Below, one piece after another: positions 23,849 through 27,985 of a stretch of 27,985 bases of DNA (the first letter of the stretch is position 1; each line of letters opens with the position of its first letter). Position numbers and translations under genes: made by a program. This DNA comes from Dethiobacter sp. (GTDB taxonomy: Bacteria; Bacillota_D; Dethiobacteria; Dethiobacterales; Dethiobacteraceae). Location of the stretch: assembly GCA_018333395.1 (NCBI GenBank), contig JAGXSQ010000119.1:1-27985 (forward strand), in the 5' to 3' direction. Under the pieces are notes generated by a model. The model was not told the origin of the DNA. It saw nothing but the letters and a program-made list of their open reading frames with translations, and searched no databases.

Positions 23849-25229
23849 TTTCCTTTCCCTCCAGTACCCGTACTGCCTGCCGGAACTGTTCCCCTCGCTC
23901 CTCATAATTGCTAAACATATCCCAGGAAGCACAAGCCGGTGAAAGCAAGACGACATCACCAGGTCTGGCCGCCTGGTAGGCTTTCTGCACCGCTTCCTCG
24001 AGGGAAGCGGCAAAGATAAAATTGGAAAACCCGACCAACCGCAGTGCTTCGGCTAGGCGGGCCGCTACCTGACCGATAATAACAACAAAAGAAACGTGTT
24101 CCCGGACAGCCTGGGCAAAAGCAGCAAAAGAGCCGCCTTTGTCATAACCGCCAGCAATCAGCACTTTGCGCCGCGAAAGCGCTTCCAGAGCCTTGATAGC
24201 GGCATCGGAGTTGGTCCCCTTGGAGTCGTTAACAAACTCAACACCGCCTACATGGCCCACAGACTCCAACCGGTGCGGGACGCCGCGGAAGCTCTGGAGC
24301 GCTGCGGCAATCGCTGCCGGTGCCGTTCCGCCAAGCCAAGCGATCAGCGATGCGGCGAGAGCGTTTTCTAGATTATGGGCGCCGGGAATAGCCACCTCCC
24401 TAGCGGCGCAGACCATTACCTCCCTGTTTTCCTCTCTGAGAAACAGCAGACCGTCACGGATGAAGGCACCCTGCCGGACCTCCCGCCGGCGGCTGAAAAG
24501 ATACGTGCGCGCTATCGAGCGCCCGCACAGCGCCATCGTTTCCGGGTCATCAGCGTTTAGCACGATGGCGGTGCCGGCTTCCTGGTTGGCAAAAATCTTG
24601 GCTTTAGCTTCCCTGTAGGCGGTAAACGAACCGTGGCGGTCTAGGTGGTCGGGAGTAATATTGAGGATAGCCGACACCTGAGGACGAAAATAAAGCGTAC
24701 TTTCCAGCTGGAAGCTGCTAAGTTCCGCCACTACCACATCATCCGCGGCAACCTGATCAGCGATAGCCGCTAACGGCAAGCCAATGTTGCCGGCCACAAA
24801 TGTTCTGCGGCCGGAAAGTTTAAACATCTCCCCAGTCAGAGCCGTAGTGGTGGTCTTGCCGTTGGTGCCGGTAATGGCAAAAATCGGCGCCGCGATATAC
24901 CAGGAAGCCAGTTCCACCTCGCTGATTACCGGCACGCCAAGCTCCACAGCCCGTTGCAAAGGCGGCAGGTCCAGAGGCACGCCAGGGCTCTTGACGACAA
25001 ATTGTGTTTCGTGGGTGACAATTTCCGCCGGGTGGGAGCCAAAAACAAATTTGACCCGCTTCTGGCCTGACAGAACCGACAGCTCTGCCAGTGCTTCTGT
25101 CAGGGCTTTCTGGTCATTGAGAATTACCTCTGCCCCACCTGCCAGCAGCAGCTGTGTTGCCGCCAGCCCGCTGCGCGCCAAACCGATTACGACCGTCTTT
25201 TTCCCGGCCAGTTCAGAAAACGGATACAA
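23817..25229 (-). CDS. murD: MurD, UDP-MurNAc-L-alanine:D-glutamate ligase
   Basis: MurD adds D-Glu to UDP-MurNAc-L-Ala with ATP. It is a three-domain Mur ligase: an N-terminal Rossmann domain starting KKTVVIGLARSGLAA, a central ATPase with the P-loop ITGTNGKTTTTA (GTNGKTTT near 121-128) and NITPDHLDRHGS, and a C-terminal domain with NDSKGTNSDAAIKALEAL. I chose the TTG at 25227-25229, which follows AGGAGG by about 11 nt and gives 470 residues. A GTG at 25241 abuts the same Shine-Dalgarno too closely. The start is the least certain of the mur genes. The 3' end overlaps ftsW by 32 nt. Confidence 0.95.
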   Translation of the reverse strand: MYPFSELAGKKTVVIGLARSGLAATQLLLAGGAEVILNDQKALTEALAELSVLSGQKRVKFVFGSHPAEIVTHETQFVVKSPGVPLDLPPLQRAVELGVPVISEVELASWYIAAPIFAITGTNGKTTTTALTGEMFKLSGRRTFVAGNIGLPLAAIADQVAADDVVVAELSSFQLESTLYFRPQVSAILNITPDHLDRHGSFTAYREAKAKIFANQEAGTAIVLNADDPETMALCGRSIARTYLFSRRREVRQGAFIRDGLLFLREENREVMVCAAREVAIPGAHNLENALAASLIAWLGGTAPAAIAAALQSFRGVPHRLESVGHVGGVEFVNDSKGTNSDAAIKALEALSRRKVLIAGGYDKGGSFAAFAQAVREHVSFVVIIGQVAARLAEALRLVGFSNFIFAASLEEAVQKAYQAARPGDVVLLSPACASWDMFSNYEERGEQFRQAVRVLEGKENGREPKKTGT

Positions 25230-25245
25230 AAAGAGAGACACCTCC

Positions 25246-26205
25246 TCACAAAGCGCCAAGCTGCAGCAGGCCGGCCACGGCGAAGACAAAGCCTAGAGCC
25301 CAAAAAGCGGTCACAACCTGCCACTCGCTCCGTCCTCCCAGCTCGAAATGGTGATGTAGCGGACTCATGCGAAAAACTCTTTTGCCGGTGGTCTGAAAAA
25401 TCAGCACCTGGATAATCACCGAAACAGTTTCCAGCACAAAGACACCGCCGATAATCACTAAAAATAACTCTGTCTTCGTCAGGACAGCAAGCGCTGCCAA
25501 AGCAGCCCCCAGCGAGAATGAGCCGACGTCCCCCATAAAAACCCTGGCCGGATGCAGGTTGTAAATCAAAAACGCAAAGACAGCCCCAATCAGCGCCGCG
25601 CTAAAATGCGCCAGTTCAGCAGTTCCCTGCATGGAGGCAATCAGCAGATAGCAAAGCAGGGCCAGAATGGCCGTTCCCGCCGCCAGTCCATCAATTCCGT
25701 CAGTAAGGTTGACAGCGTTGGTAAAGCCGATGACAAAAAAAAGTAGAAAAGGCAGGTACAAAAAGCCAATATCAAAGGCAAGGCCGGTAAAGGGTATCGA
25801 TAGTTCCGTGCTGTGCCCAAGTCCGCGCCAGATCAGAAAAAAAATAACGATCAGCAGCGTCTGCCAAAATAGCTTGCTGCGCGCCTTAAGGCCCAGAGAG
25901 CGTTGGCGGGCAATTTTCAGAAAGTCGTCAGCAAAGCCGATTAAGCCACTGCCGACAGTAAGCAGTAAAAGCAGATAAAGCTCCGTTGTCCGCGGTGCTA
26001 GGAGCAAAGTCACAGGCAGAACGGCCAGCAGGAAAATTACCCCGCCCATGGTCGGCGTTCCCGCCTTTTTTCTGTGTCGGCGCGGCCCATCCTCCCGGAT
26101 TTGCTGTCCAAAGTGAAAGCGACGCAGCAGACTGATAAACAGAGGTGAGAGGACGAGGCTGACGAAAAAAGCGGCAAAAGCTGTCAGCAGCAACAGCTCG
26201 TTCAT
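25246..26205 (-). CDS. mraY: MraY, phospho-MurNAc-pentapeptide transferase
   Basis: MraY transfers phospho-MurNAc-pentapeptide to undecaprenyl phosphate to make lipid I in the cytoplasmic membrane. The 319-residue protein has about ten TM helices. Catalytic motifs are GTPTMGG, IGFADDFLK (D93, D94), NAVNLTDGIDGLAAG, FMGDVGSFSLGAALA and the histidine loop PLHHHFELGG. The ATG at 26203-26205 overlaps the murF TGA (ATGA), so the two are probably translationally coupled. murD follows 16 bp after its stop. Confidence 0.98.
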   Translation of the reverse strand: MNELLLLTAFAAFFVSLVLSPLFISLLRRFHFGQQIREDGPRRHRKKAGTPTMGGVIFLLAVLPVTLLLAPRTTELYLLLLLTVGSGLIGFADDFLKIARQRSLGLKARSKLFWQTLLIVIFFLIWRGLGHSTELSIPFTGLAFDIGFLYLPFLLFFVIGFTNAVNLTDGIDGLAAGTAILALLCYLLIASMQGTAELAHFSAALIGAVFAFLIYNLHPARVFMGDVGSFSLGAALAALAVLTKTELFLVIIGGVFVLETVSVIIQVLIFQTTGKRVFRMSPLHHHFELGGRSEWQVVTAFWALGFVFAVAGLLQLGAL

Positions 26206-27593
26206 CTCTCAACCTCCAGCAGTTCGTGCAGAACAAGTTCCATGCGCATACTGCGGGAACCTTTAAGAAGGATCCAGTCGCCGCTCCTAGCTATTTTACG
26301 CAGCGTTTCCGCAGCCTCCGCCTGCGTCCGGCAGTGAAAGATCCGCTCTTTTGCAAACCCCGCCCCTTGTGCTCCCGCAGCCAGCCACCTGACTCGCTCA
26401 CCGACAACAACGAGTGCCTTTGGGCCGACTTGCGCCACCATCCGGCCGACACGCCGGTGGCCCTCTTCCTCGTAGACGCCAAGCTCCAGCATATCTCCTA
26501 AAACAGCAATTTTTCCGCCTTCTCCGGCCAGCTCCTCCAGTGTCTGTAAGGCAGCGACCGTGGAAGAAGGACTTGCATTATAGGCATCGTTCAGTACTTT
26601 CCACCCGGAAGGTGTGTCCACCACTTCCAGACGCAGGCCGCTCGGACGAAAGGCCGCCAGGCCTTTGACAATCTCCCCATCTGAGAGGCCCAGCACTCGG
26701 GCTGCCGCCACTGCCGCCATCACGTTGTAAGCATTGTGGCGACCGGGTAGCGGTGCAGCAACCTGCAGAGGTAGATAGCCGTCCTGTTCTAAGCAGAGAT
26801 GATTTTGCCCTTCCAGTCGTGTCAGATCTACACAGCGGATGGTCGCCTGCGGGGAGAAGCCAAAGGTAATTAGTTCACAGGCCAGACGGCAAAAATATGG
26901 GACCAGCAACGGCTCATCAGCGTTAAGAATAGCCACGCCGTCAAGCGGCAAATGTACAAGCAACTCACACTTGGCCCGGGCGATGTTTTCCCTGCTGCCC
27001 AGCATTTCCAAATGCGCTTCCCCGATGTTAGTAATAATAGCTATCCCGGGGCGAGCAAGTTTGGCCAGCAAATCAATTTCGCCAAAGCCGCGCATGCCCA
27101 TCTCCAGCACAGCCGCACCGTGACGCTTCTCCAAGCGGGAAAGCATCAGCGGTACGCCAAGATGGTTATTCAGATTCCCCTCTGTCTGTAGCACGGGGCT
27201 ACGGACAGCCAAGGCGGCGGCGAGTAAGTCTTTGGTCGTTGTCTTGCCGCAGGAACCGGTAACAGCTACCACAGGTAGTGAAAATTTGTCTCTGTGCCTG
27301 GCTGCCACCTGCTGCATAGCTGTCAGTGTGTTTTCCACGGCCATGACCGTGATTCCTGCCGGAAGTGACACCCGGGAAGAAGTCGCCACAAAACAGCCGA
27401 CAGCGCCCCGCCGGGCAGCGTCAGCTAAAAAATCATGTCCATCGGCTCTTTCTCCGGCCAAAGGAACAAAAAAATCTCCCGGCCGGATTTCCCGCGAATC
27501 AATCGACAGGCGGGCAACCTTCCTATCAGGATCCCCGTCCTGGATAAGCTTACCTCTGGAAATCTCCAGTATCTCCCGGCAATTCATTTCCAT
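26202..27593 (-). CDS. murF: MurF, UDP-MurNAc-tripeptide:D-alanyl-D-alanine ligase
   Basis: MurF adds D-Ala-D-Ala to complete the UDP-MurNAc-pentapeptide. The 463-residue protein has the N-terminal substrate domain (DSREIRPGDFFVPLAGERAD), the P-loop VTGSCGKTTTKDLLA (GSCGKTTT at 113-120), ITNIGEAHLEMLGSRENIAR, and the C-terminal domain with LNDAYNASPSSTVAALQTL. The ATG at 27591-27593 lies inside the murE 3' end, a 44-nt overlap, with a GGAGGAG some 10-13 nt upstream; a second ATG two codons later is possible. It overlaps mraY by 4 nt. Confidence 0.97.
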   Translation of the reverse strand: MEMNCREILEISRGKLIQDGDPDRKVARLSIDSREIRPGDFFVPLAGERADGHDFLADAARRGAVGCFVATSSRVSLPAGITVMAVENTLTAMQQVAARHRDKFSLPVVAVTGSCGKTTTKDLLAAALAVRSPVLQTEGNLNNHLGVPLMLSRLEKRHGAAVLEMGMRGFGEIDLLAKLARPGIAIITNIGEAHLEMLGSRENIARAKCELLVHLPLDGVAILNADEPLLVPYFCRLACELITFGFSPQATIRCVDLTRLEGQNHLCLEQDGYLPLQVAAPLPGRHNAYNVMAAVAAARVLGLSDGEIVKGLAAFRPSGLRLEVVDTPSGWKVLNDAYNASPSSTVAALQTLEELAGEGGKIAVLGDMLELGVYEEEGHRRVGRMVAQVGPKALVVVGERVRWLAAGAQGAGFAKERIFHCRTQAEAAETLRKIARSGDWILLKGSRSMRMELVLHELLEVER

Positions 27594-27985
27594 CGCGACT
27601 CAATCTCCTCCGGATCATTTCCCTGGCGACAGCACGGTCATCAAAGGGCATGCTGAAGCCGTTAAAAATCTGTGTTGTCTCGTGTCCTTTACCGGCAATA
27701 AGCACCACATCACCATTCTTGGCCAGTTCTATGGCCCGGGCGATGGCTTCCTTCCTATCCGGCAACACCTCCGGAGGGCGGCTCGCTTTGCTGCGGGCCA
27801 CTCCTGGCAGGATTTCCGCCATAATCTGCAGTTGATCCTCGCCGCGCGGGTTGTCGGAGGTAACGATGCAATAATCACTCCAGTTGCCGGCCACTTCGCC
27901 CATCAGCGGGCGCTTGCTGCGGTCACGCTCCCCGCCGCAGCCAAAAACAGTAATGACTCGGGCAGGAGCAAATTCATGCACAGCA
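27550..27985 (-). CDS. murE: MurE, UDP-MurNAc-tripeptide synthetase (C-terminal part, runs off window)
   Basis: MurE adds the third amino acid to UDP-MurNAc-L-Ala-D-Glu. Only the C-terminal ~144 codons are here; the frame is open to the window edge and the GTG at 27981 is internal. The C-terminal Mur-ligase domain shows ITVFGCGGERDRSKRPLMGE, TSDNPRGED and VVLIAGKGHETTQ. The DNPR motif is the one associated with meso-diaminopimelate rather than L-lysine, so the cell wall is probably DAP type. The last 44 nt overlap murF in another frame. Confidence 0.96.
   Translation of the reverse strand, partial: AVHEFAPARVITVFGCGGERDRSKRPLMGEVAGNWSDYCIVTSDNPRGEDQLQIMAEILPGVARSKASRPPEVLPDRKEAIARAIELAKNGDVVLIAGKGHETTQIFNGFSMPFDDRAVAREMIRRRLSRDGNELPGDTGDFQR

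Noticed and set aside
23849..24013. Longer FtsW N-terminus
   Set aside because: It lies inside murD, and the ATG at 23848 has a good ribosome site just before the first TM segment.

Overview
The window is a gene-dense stretch from an endospore-forming, anaerobic, DAP-type Firmicute, probably a Clostridia/Peptococcia-type lineage with moderately high G+C. The evidence is spoIIGA-sigE-sigG next to ftsAZ, an oxygen-sensitive class III ribonucleotide reductase, an Ile T-box, and a DNPR motif in MurE. I cannot name the genus. Every gene I accept is on the minus strand, so gene order below is given from high to low coordinate.

Region 1 (27985 to about 16025) is the dcw cell-wall and division cluster: murE (partial), murF, mraY, murD, ftsW/spoVE, murG, murB, murA, ftsQ/divIB, ftsA and ftsZ. 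It makes lipid II from UDP-GlcNAc and builds the Z-ring. murC, normally found between murG and murB, is absent. A terminator follows ftsZ.

Region 2 (about 15990 to 13075) is a sporulation module: spoIIGA (protease for pro-sigma-E), sigE, sigG and a small single-TM protein of unknown function, closed by an intrinsic terminator. Candidate promoters precede spoIIGA and sigG.

Region 3 (13058 to 5271) is the ylm region. It holds ylmC/ymxH, then nrdR-nrdD-nrdG behind a promoter flanked by two NrdR-box-like palindromes 32 bp apart. The chain pgeF, an HlyD-like gene, yggS, sepF and ylmH follows, joined by four consecutive 4-nt stop/start overlaps, and then divIVA. ylmG (yggT), usually between sepF and ylmH, is absent.

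Region 4 (5230 to 1686) is ileS behind a well-formed T-box riboswitch with its own promoter and terminator, followed by a small PF04020 (phage-holin-4 like) membrane protein.

Region 5 (1685 to 1) has a near-perfect 40-bp palindrome, a 40-aa hydrophobic ORF, a consensus sigma-A promoter, and the apparent operon surE, DUF4264 (ypmA-like), rtcB (partial).

I saw no mobile element, CRISPR array, tRNA, rRNA or obvious horizontally acquired system. The most interesting signals are regulatory (NrdR boxes, spoIIG promoter), two unrecognised small membrane proteins, the palindrome, and the genes missing from otherwise conserved clusters.
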